NCBI RefSeq assembly: GCF_006442965.1
Contig: NZ_VFWX01000002.1
Location: forward strand, 434,001-498,000
DNA: 64,000 nt
Origin: Mesorhizobium sp. CU3
GTDB taxonomy: Bacteria > Pseudomonadota > Alphaproteobacteria > Rhizobiales > Rhizobiaceae
Direction of reading: 5' to 3'
Positions 19,939-27,772 of the stretch are shown one piece after another (position 1 is the first letter of the stretch; every line of letters begins with the position of its first letter). The position numbers and the translations under genes were made by a program. The notes under the pieces were generated by a model, which was not told the origin of the DNA, did not search any database, and saw only the letters and a program-made list of their open reading frames with translations.

Positions 19939-19949
19939 ATAACTGTTAT
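19939..19949. promoter_or_regulatory. Candidate LysR operator (ATAAC-T-GTTAT)
   Basis: Perfect 11-bp palindrome with the LTTR T-N11-A style core, 18 bases from the LysR start and 58 bases before the transporter start. Confidence 0.45.
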
Positions 19950-20007
19950 TGCTTGTATCCTGTTTCGCAATGCAGGAAAAGGCAGCGATTCGACTTGGGA
20001 ACACGCC

Positions 20008-21072
20008 ATGCGCCGCTTTCTGCCTGACACCTTTCTGATCCTGCTGCTGTGCACCGTCGCTCTCGCATCGGTCTTGCCGGCAAGCGGCGTCTTCGCCAAA
20101 TGGTTCGCGGTCGCGACCGATTTCGCGATCGCGCTTCTGTTCTTCCTTCATGGCGCCAGGCTGTCGCGCGACGTGGTCATCGCCGGCCTGACGCACTGGC
20201 GCCTGCATCTCGTCATCCTGCTGACGACCTTCGGCCTGTTCCCGCTGCTGGGTCTGGCGTTCGGCTTTCTGCCTGCCTCCATCCTGCCCAAGCCGCTCTA
20301 TCTCGGCATCTTGTTCCTCTGTGTCCTGCCGTCCACGGTGCAGTCGTCGATCGCGTTCACTTCGATGGCCGGCGGCAATGTTCCCGCGGCCATATGTTCG
20401 GCATCGGCTTCCAACATCTTCGGCATGGTGCTGACCCCCCTGCTTGTTGGCGTGCTCTTTTCGGCCGGCGGACATGGCGGGTTCTCCTGGGACGCGGTGA
20501 GCCAGATCCTGGTGCAGCTGCTGCTGCCCTTTGCGCTGGGGCAGCTCCTTGAGCCCCGCATCGGCAACTGGATCCGCGCCCGCAAGACGCTGCTGATGCC
20601 GGTCGATCGCGGCTCGATCCTGATGGTCGTCTATCTCGCTTTCAGCACCGCCGTCGTCGAGGGGCTGTGGCACCAGTTCTCGCTGCGCGACATTGCCGTG
20701 GTCGCCGTCGCCGAGATGATACTGCTTGGCCTGGTGCTCGTGACCACGGCCTTTGGCAGCCCGCTGCTTGGATTCGACAAGGCGGACCAGATCACCGTAA
20801 CCTTCTGCGGCTCGAAGAAGAGCCTGGCGAGCGGCGTGCCGATGGCCAATGTCATCTTTGCCGGCCAGGGCGTCGGCGCGATCGTCCTGCCGCTGATGCT
20901 GTTTCATCAGATGCAGCTCATGGTCTGCGCCATGATCGCCCAGAGATATGCCAGGGCAGCGCGTTCGCGTGTTGCGCCGCAGGCCGCGGCCGCCACCGCG
21001 GCCGTCCCCGCTGACGCGGATCAAGTCGGCGCTGCACGTAAAGGCGAACCCCTGCCAGCGGAAACCGCTTAA
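20008..21072 (+). CDS. Bile acid:sodium symporter family (SBF-like) transporter
   Basis: 354-residue inner-membrane protein with about nine or ten hydrophobic helices, of the SBF_like/YfeH type. Typical features are the FFLHGARLSRD segment, the SSIAFTSMAGGNVPAAICSAS crossover-like motif and FCGSKKSLASGVPMANVIF. Members carry organic anions, and the substrate is unknown here. The C-terminal tail is soluble and Ala-rich. It is controlled presumably by the divergent LysR regulator. Confidence 0.88.
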   Translation: MRRFLPDTFLILLLCTVALASVLPASGVFAKWFAVATDFAIALLFFLHGARLSRDVVIAGLTHWRLHLVILLTTFGLFPLLGLAFGFLPASILPKPLYLGILFLCVLPSTVQSSIAFTSMAGGNVPAAICSASASNIFGMVLTPLLVGVLFSAGGHGGFSWDAVSQILVQLLLPFALGQLLEPRIGNWIRARKTLLMPVDRGSILMVVYLAFSTAVVEGLWHQFSLRDIAVVAVAEMILLGLVLVTTAFGSPLLGFDKADQITVTFCGSKKSLASGVPMANVIFAGQGVGAIVLPLMLFHQMQLMVCAMIAQRYARAARSRVAPQAAAATAAVPADADQVGAARKGEPLPAETA

Positions 21073-21131
21073 CACTTTGCCTTGGATTGCTTTAGTCTTC
21101 GCCTCGAAGCCTGAGGGGGAGTTGGCGGGCC

Positions 21132-21893
21132 ATGGGAAAAGTCGAAGACGAACGGGCGTTCTTTTCCGAAGCCTGGGTCGAGCCGCCGCAAAAGCCTCGG
21201 GAAAAGACCGTGGCAGCGGAAAAGCCGCATTACCACGGCCACCGCGACCGCCTGCGCGAGCGCTTCGTGGCGGGCGGACCGGACGCCCTGCCCGACTACG
21301 AACTGCTCGAATTGCTGCTCTTCCGGCTGATCCCGCGCGTCGACACCAAGCCAATCGCCAAGGCGCTGATCGCCCGGTTCGGTTCGCTGGCCGAAGTGCT
21401 CGGCGCGCCGACGTCGTTGCTTGAAGAGGTTAAGGGCATCGGACCCACGGTGGCCATTGATATCAAGATCGTCGCCGCCACCGCCCAGCGCATGGCGCGC
21501 GGCGAGGTGCGCGGCCGCGAGGTGCTGGGGAACTGGACGCAACTGCTCGACTATTGCCGCTCGGCCATGGCCTTCGAGGCCCGCGAGCAGTTCCGCATCC
21601 TCTTCCTCGACAAGAAGAACGGGCTGATCGCCGACGAGGTGCAGCAGACCGGCACCGTCGACCACACGCCTGTTTATCCGCGCGAAGTGGTCAAGCGCGC
21701 GCTCGAGCTCTCCGCCAGCGCCGTCATCCTGGTGCACAACCACCCGTCAGGCGATCCCACGCCATCCCGCGCGGACATCGAGATGACCAAGCAGGTCATC
21801 GAAACGGCTAAGCCGCTCGGCATCGCCGTGCACGACCACATCATCATCGGCCGCAAGGGCAATGCGTCGATGAAGGGGCTGCTGCTGATCTAG
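21132..21893 (+). CDS. radC: RadC family JAB1/MPN-domain protein
   Basis: 253-residue protein with a helix-hairpin-helix part (about 53-112, with [11 protein letters not shown]) and a C-terminal JAMM metalloprotease-like domain. The zinc motif [14 protein letters not shown] gives H202, H204 and D215. RadC was once linked to DNA repair, but its true role is unsettled. The N-terminal 35 residues are a charged extension. It starts 59 bases after the transporter and is followed by a hydrolase. Confidence 0.92.
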   Translation: MGKVEDERAFFSEAWVEPPQKPREKTVAAEKPHYHGHRDRLRERFVAGGPDALPDYELLELLLFRLIPRVDTKPIAKALIARFGSLAEVLGAPTSLLEEVKGIGPTVAIDIKIVAATAQRMARGEVRGREVLGNWTQLLDYCRSAMAFEAREQFRILFLDKKNGLIADEVQQTGTVDHTPVYPREVVKRALELSASAVILVHNHPSGDPTPSRADIEMTKQVIETAKPLGIAVHDHIIIGRKGNASMKGLLLI

Positions 21894-21921
21894 CCTCCAC
21901 GAACAGGGGACAAAAACCGAC

Positions 21922-22536
21922 ATGCTTGAACAAGCCGACGCGCCATGGTCGTTCGACAAGGAGCGTGCCGCCCTGCTGGTCATCGACATGCAGAGCGACT
22001 TCGTCGACGAAGGCGCCGTCATGGAAGTCGCCATGGCGCGGCTGCGCGTTCCGGTGATGCGGCGGGTGGTCGAGCTCTGCCGAGGCGCCGACATCCCCGT
22101 AATCTACACGCAGCATGTGCTGAGCGACCGCTTCGACATCTCTCCGCTCGAAACCGCCTACCAGCCCAGGCTAAAAACCACCGGCATGCGCGAAGGCAGC
22201 GCCGGCGCGGAGATCGTCGCCGAGTTGGCGCCACTGCCGGGTGACGTCGTCATCAAGAAGCATCGCTATGACGCCTTCCACAACACGCAGCTGGAGACGG
22301 TGCTGCGTAACATTCGCGGCGCCGGTCGGGTCGATACGGTAATTATCATCGGCACCGTCACCAGCATCTGCTGCGAATCCACAGCCCGCAGCGCCTTCAT
22401 GCGCGACTACAAGGTCGTCTTCGTCGGCGACGCCAATGGCGGTCTGGACGAGGCCTCGCATCGGGCAACGCTCAGCATCATCGGTAAGGTGTTCGGACGC
22501 GTGATGACGGTGGATGAACTCGCCAGGCTATTTTGA
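21922..22536 (+). CDS. Cysteine hydrolase, isochorismatase superfamily
   Basis: 204-residue alpha/beta hydrolase. The catalytic triad appears as D22 in VIDMQSDF, a Lys at 112 or 113 in IKKHRYDAF, and Cys150 in TSICCESTAR. Family members hydrolyse amides such as carbamates, biuret, nicotinamide or isochorismate, and the substrate here is not determined. It starts 28 bases after radC. Its stop lies inside a symmetrical hairpin shared with the convergent gene. Confidence 0.88.
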   Translation: MLEQADAPWSFDKERAALLVIDMQSDFVDEGAVMEVAMARLRVPVMRRVVELCRGADIPVIYTQHVLSDRFDISPLETAYQPRLKTTGMREGSAGAEIVAELAPLPGDVVIKKHRYDAFHNTQLETVLRNIRGAGRVDTVIIIGTVTSICCESTARSAFMRDYKVVFVGDANGGLDEASHRATLSIIGKVFGRVMTVDELARLF

Positions 22537-22551
22537 GCGATAAGCGCTCAA
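22533..22551. terminator. Bidirectional hairpin containing both convergent stop codons
   Basis: TTGAGCG / CGCTCAA with a 5-nt loop. The left arm contains the TGA of the plus-strand hydrolase and the right arm the TGA of the minus-strand gene, in mirror positions. Four T residues precede it on the plus strand. No long T-run is present on either side. Confidence 0.5.
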
Positions 22552-23075
22552 GGCGGATCGATCTTACAGCTTGCAGCGATCTGGCCGATCGCCTCGGACA
22601 GGCCGGCGAGCTCGAAATCGGCCTCGCCGCGCCCGGACAACAGGCCGAAGCGCCATGACAGGGTGAGCCGGTTGGCCGAAACCAGCCGCTTGATGCCGTC
22701 GTCTCCGTCGCGGACCAGCATTCTGCCGCGCGACCCGACCGACCAGCTTTCGTCGAATTTACTGCCGCCGTCGACGACGACCGAGATGGTGATCTTGCGG
22801 CTCGCCGAAACGGCATCGTTGAGTTGCAGCCATTCGCTCCAGCGTGGATCGCCGTCCGGCCGGCACGCCAATGTCAGCACCGGACTGTAGCCCAGGGCCC
22901 CGCCACCGGTGATGAGCTTGTTGCTGGCATGCAGCGATGCCGTGACCTGGCCGTCGCTGCCGGTGTCGACGCGCCAGTTGCCGAGAGCCGGCTCGGCCCG
23001 GGCGGCGCTGCCGGCCGCGGCCAACAAGAGCGCTGCGGCGAATGCCACGTCTCTCATCATCAACCCCAGCCTCAC
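22548..23075 (-). CDS. Exported protein, weakly VasI/TagO-like (175 aa)
   Basis: Predicted periplasmic protein. The GTG start at 23075 is backed by GGAGG six bases upstream, and ATGs at 23060 and 23057 are alternatives. The signal peptide probably ends at AARA. The mature part has a beta-rich pattern with LTLACRP, a run of serine/valine strands and a final Cys (ASCKIDPP), so one disulphide is possible. The layout recalls VasI/TagO proteins near type VI secretion loci, but no T6SS genes are nearby and the resemblance is weak. Confidence 0.65.
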   Translation of the reverse strand: MRLGLMMRDVAFAAALLLAAAGSAARAEPALGNWRVDTGSDGQVTASLHASNKLITGGGALGYSPVLTLACRPDGDPRWSEWLQLNDAVSASRKITISVVVDGGSKFDESWSVGSRGRMLVRDGDDGIKRLVSANRLTLSWRFGLLSGRGEADFELAGLSEAIGQIAASCKIDPP

Positions 23076-23209
23076 AAAATGCCTCCAAGCACGCCCTGCG
23101 CATGCGATGAAAAGCAGATAATGTTCAACGGTTGGTATCGCCAGCGGCAGGCCGTCAAGACAAGCTGCGTGTGTTGCTGCGCCGCCACAATGAGATAGCC
23201 CCTAACTAA

Positions 23210-23233
23210 AAAGGCCGCCCGGAGGCGGCCTTT
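23210..23233 (-). terminator. Rho-independent terminator of tig
   Basis: Ten-bp stem AAAGGCCGCC / GGCGGCCTTT with a 4-nt loop, followed on the minus strand by a run of five T residues. It lies 24 bases after the tig stop. Confidence 0.9.
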
Positions 23234-23256
23234 CGAAATCGTAGTGATGCGCCGTG

Positions 23257-24759
23257 TTACTCGGCTTCCTTGGCCACGGCCTTCTTCTTTGGCGCGGCCT
23301 TCTTCTTCGGCTCTTCGGCCTCGTCGCCGGCCTCAGCCGCCTTCGATTCACTTGCCTTGGCCTCAGCCTTCTTCGAGGCAGCCTTCTTCGCCGGCTTCGC
23401 CTTGGTCGTGGTCTCGGCCTCCTCGTCGTCGGCCATCAGCTCTTCCTTGCCGACCTTGACGTCGTTGACCGAGATCTGGCCGAGCAGATAGTCGACCACC
23501 TTCTCCTCGAACATCGGAGCGCGCAGCGCGTTCACGGCTTCCGGATTGCTGCGGTAGAACTCGAAGGCTTCCTGCTGCTGGTTGGCCGGGAAGCGGCGCA
23601 CCTGCTCGAACAGGCCGCGCTGCAGTTCCTCGTCCGACACGGCGACACCGGCCTTCTCGCCGATTTCGGCCAGCACCAGGCCAAGGCGCACGCGGCGCTC
23701 GGCAAGCCGCATATATTCGGCGCGCGCTTCTTCTTCCGTCGTCTCTTCATCGGCGAAGGTGCGGCCGGCGGCCTCCAGGTCGCGGTTGACCTGCGCCCAG
23801 ATGTTGTTGAACTCGGCCTCGACGAGCTTCGAGGGCGCCTCGAAGGAATAGGCGGCGTCGAGCTGGTCGAGCAGCTGCCGCTTCACCTTCTGGCGGGTCA
23901 TCGAGCCGAACTGGTTCTCGATCTGGCCGCGCACGATCTCGCGCAGGCGATCGAGCGATTCCAGGCCGAGATTCTTGGCAGTCTCGTCATTGACCTCGAG
24001 CTCGCCAGGGGCCGACACTTCCTTGACGGTGACGTCGAAGGTGGCTTCCTTGCCGGCCAAATGCGCGGCCTGGTAGTTTTCCGGGAAGGTGACGGTGATC
24101 TGCTTCTCGTCGCCTGCCTTGGTGCCGATCAGCTGGTCCTCGAAGCCCGGGATGAACTCCTTGGAGCCAAGCACCAGCGGCTGGTCGGTACCGGCGCCGC
24201 CGGCGAAAGCCTCGCCGCCGATCTTGCCGACATAGTCGATGCTCACGCGGTCGCCCTCGGCGGCCTTGCCGGTCTTCGGCTCATAGCTGCGCGCCGATTC
24301 GGCAACGCGCTTGACCTGATCCTCGACCTCCGTGTCCGGCACGTCATAGACCTGACGCGTCACCTTGATGTCGGAGAAATCCTTGATCTCGATCGCCGGG
24401 ATGACCTCGTAATTGAGGCTGAACTCGAAGTCGGTGCCGCCGGCCAGGATCTTCTCGGCCTCTTTCTCGTCTTCGGTCATGATCACTTCGGGCTGCATGG
24501 CGGCCTTTTCACCGCGGCCGGTGATGATCGAACGGGTCGAGTCGTTGAGGATCTCGTTGACCACCTCGGCCATGAACGACTTGCCGTACATCTTGCGCAG
24601 GTGCTGCACCGGCACCTTGCCCGGACGGAAGCCGTTGATCCGGACTTTGTCGCGGGCGTCCGTCAGCCGCGCCATCAGCTTGGCTTCCATGTCACCCGCC
24701 GGCACGGTGACCTTGATCTCGCGCTTGAGACCGGAATTGAGCGTTTCGGTGACCTGCAT
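23257..24759 (-). CDS. tig: Trigger factor, ribosome-associated chaperone
   Basis: 500-residue peptidyl-prolyl isomerase and chaperone that meets nascent chains at the ribosome exit. The N-terminal ribosome-binding domain has the signature GFRPGKVP. The FKBP-type domain (about 160-245) contains [14 protein letters not shown], and the helical C-terminal domain follows. The last 50 residues are an Ala/Lys/Glu low-complexity tail ([18 protein letters not shown]) beyond the normal end of the fold. Such tails are seen in other rhizobial Tig proteins. It is monocistronic with its own terminator. Confidence 0.96.
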   Translation of the reverse strand: MQVTETLNSGLKREIKVTVPAGDMEAKLMARLTDARDKVRINGFRPGKVPVQHLRKMYGKSFMAEVVNEILNDSTRSIITGRGEKAAMQPEVIMTEDEKEAEKILAGGTDFEFSLNYEVIPAIEIKDFSDIKVTRQVYDVPDTEVEDQVKRVAESARSYEPKTGKAAEGDRVSIDYVGKIGGEAFAGGAGTDQPLVLGSKEFIPGFEDQLIGTKAGDEKQITVTFPENYQAAHLAGKEATFDVTVKEVSAPGELEVNDETAKNLGLESLDRLREIVRGQIENQFGSMTRQKVKRQLLDQLDAAYSFEAPSKLVEAEFNNIWAQVNRDLEAAGRTFADEETTEEEARAEYMRLAERRVRLGLVLAEIGEKAGVAVSDEELQRGLFEQVRRFPANQQQEAFEFYRSNPEAVNALRAPMFEEKVVDYLLGQISVNDVKVGKEELMADDEEAETTTKAKPAKKAASKKAEAKASESKAAEAGDEAEEPKKKAAPKKKAVAKEAE

Positions 24760-25102
24760 CCTAAAACCTTTGTCTTCATCAATGGGACTGCCAAACGGTT
24801 TCAGCCGTTCACAGCCTGCCGGTATGATCTTGCCGGAAATGGCTCTTGGTACGGAACCTGATGATTTGACCGCTGATGCGGTTCAAACTCTCCTGAACTG
24901 CGCTTTCTGAACCGTGAGTAAGTCTTTGTTTTTCCTAAAACTTTTCACATGTTGCAGAAGCGGATATTCACGTTCCGTCACATTCGACACGCCTTTTGTC
25001 ACAGGCGAGGCTAATTTTCAACCATCTTCGCGTTTAGCCGTATGGACGCGATCTGAGCCCCGACATTGACAGAATGATGGCTACATGGGATTGCCGGGGA
25101 AC
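24760..25102. other. Intergenic region between tig and tRNA-Leu
   Basis: 343 bases without a gene. It must hold the tig promoter and leader on the minus strand and the tRNA promoter on the plus strand. It is locally more AT-rich than its surroundings around 24900-25025. Apart from the TTGACA noted separately, no convincing promoter boxes or structures were recognised. Confidence 0.5.
25066..25094 (+). promoter_or_regulatory. Candidate promoter for tRNA-Leu
   Basis: A consensus -35 hexamer TTGACA lies at 25066-25071, 32 bases before the tRNA. The matching -10 (around 25089-25094) is poor, as is common in alphaproteobacteria. Confidence 0.4.
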
Positions 25103-25187
25103 GCGGATGTGGCGGAATTGGTAGACGCCCTGGATTTAGGTTCCAGTGCCGAAAGGCGTGGGGGTTCGAGTCCCTTCATCCGCACCA
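25103..25187 (+). tRNA. tRNA-Leu (anticodon UAG)
   Basis: Class II tRNA of 85 nt including an encoded CCA. The acceptor stem GCGGATG pairs with CATCCGC. The anticodon stem CTGGA/TCCAG encloses loop TTTAGGT with anticodon TAG, which reads CUA. A variable arm (GCCGAAAGGC region) and a T-arm with GGTTCGAGTCC are present. No duplicated 3' end suggesting an integrated element was seen nearby. Confidence 0.95.
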
Positions 25188-25214
25188 CTCTTCGCTCTGA
25201 CGAGCTTAGGGTGG

Positions 25215-25234
25215 CGAGCCCCACCTGAGGCTCG
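25215..25234 (+). terminator. Hairpin downstream of tRNA-Leu
   Basis: CGAGCC / GGCTCG stem with an 8-nt loop, 28 bases after the tRNA. No T-run follows, so the terminator call is weak. A second inverted repeat, GTCCTCC (25248-25254) with GGAGGAC (25269-25275), overlaps the stop of the facing gene. Confidence 0.35.
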
Positions 25235-25274
25235 AAGAGCCGAACGTGTCCTCCGAGGATTTGGCCAGGGAGGA

Positions 25275-25856
25275 CTAGTAAAGCGGCTCCTCGAACAGCG
25301 TCTTGTCACCGTCCATCAACGCCTTGATCTGCGCGGTGCCGTCGGCCGCAAGCGCAAGCTTGATGCTGAACGGCCGCACCCGCATGTCGTTCTGGATCGC
25401 CATCCCCTCGCCCTCCGGCACGTAGAAGCGTCCGATGCCATAGTCCGGCTCGATCGTCGCGTCGGGCTCTTGCAGCCCCCAGCCAGCGTTGACATGCCCT
25501 GCGATATCCGCCTCGTCCGCGCCGGGCGGCGTCGGCGCCCGGCCGAACCAGGCGGCCATCGGCTGCCAATAGCCGTCGGCGCCCTTCTTCAGCCGCACCA
25601 CGATCGGGCCGTCGTCGCTGGAAGACGCCCCTTGCGGGACATTGGCGATCAGCTTCACGGGGATCCGCGAAATGCTGTTGTTGAGGAAGATGTAGTCGCC
25701 GCGCAGAAGGTCGCGCGGGTCGACCGGCTGGACTTTGACGAGCACTTCCTTGCCGTTGCGCAGGATCGCCGCGCGACTGGCGATGATCCAGCTGAGGAAG
25801 CCGATCTGGACAAGCGCCAGCACCAGCGCCGCGACGATGAGTTTTCTCCCGCTCAT
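25275..25856 (-). CDS. GDYXXLXY-domain membrane-anchored protein
   Basis: 193-residue protein with an N-terminal membrane helix (residues 6-26) and the family motif GDYIFLNN at 53-60, in the periplasmic part. Family genes are regularly paired with DUF2157 membrane protein genes, as here, where the start overlaps the upstream stop by 4 bp. The molecular role is unknown. The pair is thought to act together in the envelope, by context only. Confidence 0.85.
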   Translation of the reverse strand: MSGRKLIVAALVLALVQIGFLSWIIASRAAILRNGKEVLVKVQPVDPRDLLRGDYIFLNNSISRIPVKLIANVPQGASSSDDGPIVVRLKKGADGYWQPMAAWFGRAPTPPGADEADIAGHVNAGWGLQEPDATIEPDYGIGRFYVPEGEGMAIQNDMRVRPFSIKLALAADGTAQIKALMDGDKTLFEEPLY

Positions 25857-26971
25857 GCCGTTGCTCCCTTCCCGGCTGGCGCTTTCATGCGCTTTTCGAC
25901 ACGGATGATGACCAGCGCCAGAACGCCGAGCAGCACCGCCGCCGCCAGGAAGAAGCCGGCTGTGTCGAGCATCGATTGCAAGGTGACGACGTAGATGATG
26001 GCAAGCTCGAAGGCGAAGCCGGCATAGGCCAGCCAGCGCAGTCCGCGACTCTCGCGGCCCGCCAGCATGATCGCCGCGACGATGCCTGCCAGCGCCACGA
26101 CCGAGGCAAGCGCAAAACCGCTGTTGTAGCTGCTCTCATCCGCCAGTTCGAACTGGACCATCGCAATGCCGGTGAGGAAGCCGAGCAGGGCATGCAGCGG
26201 CAGCCGGCCGCCAAGTTGAACAACCTTGTCGATCGGATCGCCGCCAAAAACCGCCGCGGCAAACAGCAATGCCGAGGCGACGGCCAACGGGATGCCGATC
26301 CGCAGCGAGTCGTGATTGCCGAGCAGGAGCACGAGATAGAAGAGGATGGACAGGATGATCAGGTGACGGGCGGCCTGGCTGCGCGTCCAGAAGGAAATGG
26401 CAAACAGCACGACCGCCATGACCAGGAAGAAATGCGGAAACTCGCCACGGCCGTAAAAGTCGAAGCCCCTGAGGAACAGCCAGGCGTCCGCAATGCCGAC
26501 CGCCGCAACCGTCAGCGGGTTGGAGCGCAGCGCAACCGCGGCCAGCGCCGTGCCGGCGCACCAGGTCACCAGCGCCGAGGCCTCGTCGCCCGACAGATGG
26601 TACATCTGGCCGATCAACGCGATCGAACCGCCGAAGGCTGCCGCGGCGACGATCCACAGCGCCTCGCCGATCGCCGCGTGGTCGCGCGTCTTCAAAAAAG
26701 CGCCGCCGACATAGCCGCCCAGGATGACGGCGAAGAGCGCGGCCACGCGCACGACGCGCGGGATGGCTTCCCAGTTGGCGGCAACGAAGATCAGGATTGC
26801 GGCGCCGAACAGGAGTGCCGCCATCATCGCCAGGATCGAGCCGAAACTCAGCGATGCGCGCTCGTTGGCGGCGACATCGCGTAGCAATGCGTCCGCCGTG
26901 GCGGGATCGACCAGCCCTGCCTCGCGCCAGTGCGCGATATCCGCCCTTACCCGTGTCGAATAGCCCGCCAT
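25853..26971 (-). CDS. DUF2157 polytopic membrane protein
   Basis: 372-residue protein. A cytoplasmic N-terminal DUF2157 helical region (about 1-45) is followed by roughly ten hydrophobic helices packed with few loops. The start ATG at 26971 matches the family start (WREAGLVDPATADALL follows soon after). It is first gene of a two-gene operon with the GDYXXLXY protein. No catalytic motif is visible. Confidence 0.86.
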   Translation of the reverse strand: MAGYSTRVRADIAHWREAGLVDPATADALLRDVAANERASLSFGSILAMMAALLFGAAILIFVAANWEAIPRVVRVAALFAVILGGYVGGAFLKTRDHAAIGEALWIVAAAAFGGSIALIGQMYHLSGDEASALVTWCAGTALAAVALRSNPLTVAAVGIADAWLFLRGFDFYGRGEFPHFFLVMAVVLFAISFWTRSQAARHLIILSILFYLVLLLGNHDSLRIGIPLAVASALLFAAAVFGGDPIDKVVQLGGRLPLHALLGFLTGIAMVQFELADESSYNSGFALASVVALAGIVAAIMLAGRESRGLRWLAYAGFAFELAIIYVVTLQSMLDTAGFFLAAAVLLGVLALVIIRVEKRMKAPAGKGATA

Positions 26972-27081
26972 GCAAGTCCCCCAGCCCGGTCACATCTTTA
27001 GCCGGAACTGCCAAGCCGTTGACGCAGTGGCATTTTCCGATTCGGCCTTCTTTGTGTCGCAGGCGTGAACGGCCGTTAATG

Positions 27082-27104
27082 TTGCATTGCACAATTTGCA
27101 TTGC
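27082..27104. repeat. Direct repeat TTGCATTGC x2 upstream of the DUF1127 genes
   Basis: TTGCATTGC occurs at 27082-27090 and 27096-27104, a 14-bp period, about 100 bases before the first DUF1127 start. It could be a regulator site. No known consensus was recognised. Confidence 0.4.
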
Positions 27105-27204
27105 TGCCATGCGCCAACGGCACTTTTAAATCGATACGACCCCGCCTACTTTCTGTTCGTACACAAACGGAATGATCCGAACCAAAGACGAAACGAGAAC
27201 TACC

Positions 27205-27345
27205 ATGAACCTGATCCGCAACTATCGCAACTGGCGCCGCTACCGGGACACCGTCTCCGAGCTGAGCCGCCTGTCGAACCGTGAACTGACCGACCTCGGC
27301 ATCAGCCGCAGCGACATCCACTACGTCGCCCGCAAGGCGGCCTAA
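27205..27345 (+). CDS. DUF1127 micro-protein 1 (46 aa)
   Basis: 46-residue Arg-rich protein starting MNLIRNYRNWRRYRDT and ending YVARKAA, matching the short DUF1127 family. It has a basic N-terminal helix, then the conserved LSRLSNRELTDLGISRSDI. In Agrobacterium and Rhodobacter, small DUF1127 proteins affect phosphate and carbon metabolism or RNA turnover and bind RNA or partner proteins. The gene is followed by a paralogue and by structured RNAs, as in Rhodobacter. The start follows a purine-rich AACGAGAAC stretch rather than a strong Shine-Dalgarno. Confidence 0.88.
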   Translation: MNLIRNYRNWRRYRDTVSELSRLSNRELTDLGISRSDIHYVARKAA

Positions 27346-27350
27346 TTCGC

Positions 27351-27372
27351 TTCGGACCGCAAATGGTCCGAA
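27351..27372 (+). terminator. Hairpin between the two DUF1127 genes
   Basis: Eight-bp stem TTCGGACC / GGTCCGAA with a 6-nt loop, followed after CCAG by five T residues. It could be a leaky terminator or a processing/stability element that sets the ratio of the two proteins. Confidence 0.5.
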
Positions 27373-27398
27373 CCAGTTTTTGAAGAGAGTATACGACA

Positions 27399-27539
27399 AT
27401 GAACCTGATCCGCAGCTATCGTAACTGGCGCGTCTACCGCGACACCGTTACCGAGCTGGGTCGGCTTTCGAACCGCCAGCTCCATGATCTCGGTATCGTT
27501 CGCGACGAGATCAAGATGGTCGCCCGCAAGGCGATCTAA
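27399..27539 (+). CDS. DUF1127 micro-protein 2 (46 aa)
   Basis: 46-residue paralogue of the preceding gene, with the same length and frame. It begins MNLIRSYRNWRVYRDT and ends MVARKAI. The N-terminal half is nearly identical to copy 1, while the middle differs (LGRLSNRQLHDLGIVRDEI). GAAGAGAG precedes the start. The stop codon overlaps the first bases of the downstream RNA module, so co-transcription and processing at the stop is likely, as reported for the Rhodobacter DUF1127-CcsR transcript. Confidence 0.88.
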   Translation: MNLIRSYRNWRVYRDTVTELGRLSNRQLHDLGIVRDEIKMVARKAI

Positions 27540-27549
27540 GGAATTTCGC

Positions 27550-27661
27550 CAGGATCGACCTCCTCCCCGATCCTGACGAATACGGCCAACCTTCACCTCC
27601 TCCCGAGGGTTGACCACCGAAACGGCGCCCGCCGGACCTCCTCCCCCGGCGGGCGTTGTTT
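27550..27661 (+). ncRNA. Cuckoo/CcsR-like small RNA, copy A (three anti-SD hairpin loops)
   Basis: Three consecutive hairpins each expose the same 10-nt loop ACCTCCTCCC. Hairpin 1 is 27550-27575 (8-bp stem). Hairpin 2 is 27587-27612 (8 bp, one G-T pair). Hairpin 3 is 27626-27655 (10 bp, perfect) followed by TTGTTT, so it doubles as terminator. CCUCCUCCC loops and the position right after DUF1127 genes define the alphaproteobacterial cuckoo/CcsR family, which are stress-induced RNAs in Rhodobacter. The loop matches the anti-Shine-Dalgarno end of 16S rRNA. Members as I know them have two such loops; here there are three. Confidence 0.85.
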
Positions 27662-27733
27662 AGAAGCAAACGCAGTTCGTCTTCCAGAAGCAAACGCAGT
27701 TCGTCTTCCAGAAGCGAACGAAGTTCGTCTTCA
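27662..27733. repeat. Three tandem 24-bp repeats between the two RNA copies
   Basis: Units at 27662-27685, 27686-27709 and 27710-27733. The first two are identical and the third differs at a few positions that make it a near-perfect palindrome (GAAG-C-GAAC / GTTC-G-TCTTC). Each unit contains AGTTCGTCTTC. A 15-nt match to the unit core recurs at 18106-18120, upstream of map. Confidence 0.9.
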
Positions 27734-27772
27734 AGGGGTTTCGCCCCCTCTAAAAAGCGAAAGGAATTTCGT

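Noticed and set aside
22548..23075. Type VI secretion component
   Set aside because: The VasI/TagO resemblance is weak and no other T6SS gene lies in the window.
25103..25187. tRNA-Leu as attachment site of an integrated element
   Set aside because: No integrase gene and no second copy of the tRNA 3' end were seen in the flanking 10 kb.
27662..27733. Possible CRISPR array
   Set aside because: The 24-bp units are directly adjacent with no spacers, and no cas genes are present.
27735..27748. GGGG-TTTCG-CCCC hairpin as a terminator
   Set aside because: The stem is only four base pairs and no T-run follows on the plus strand.
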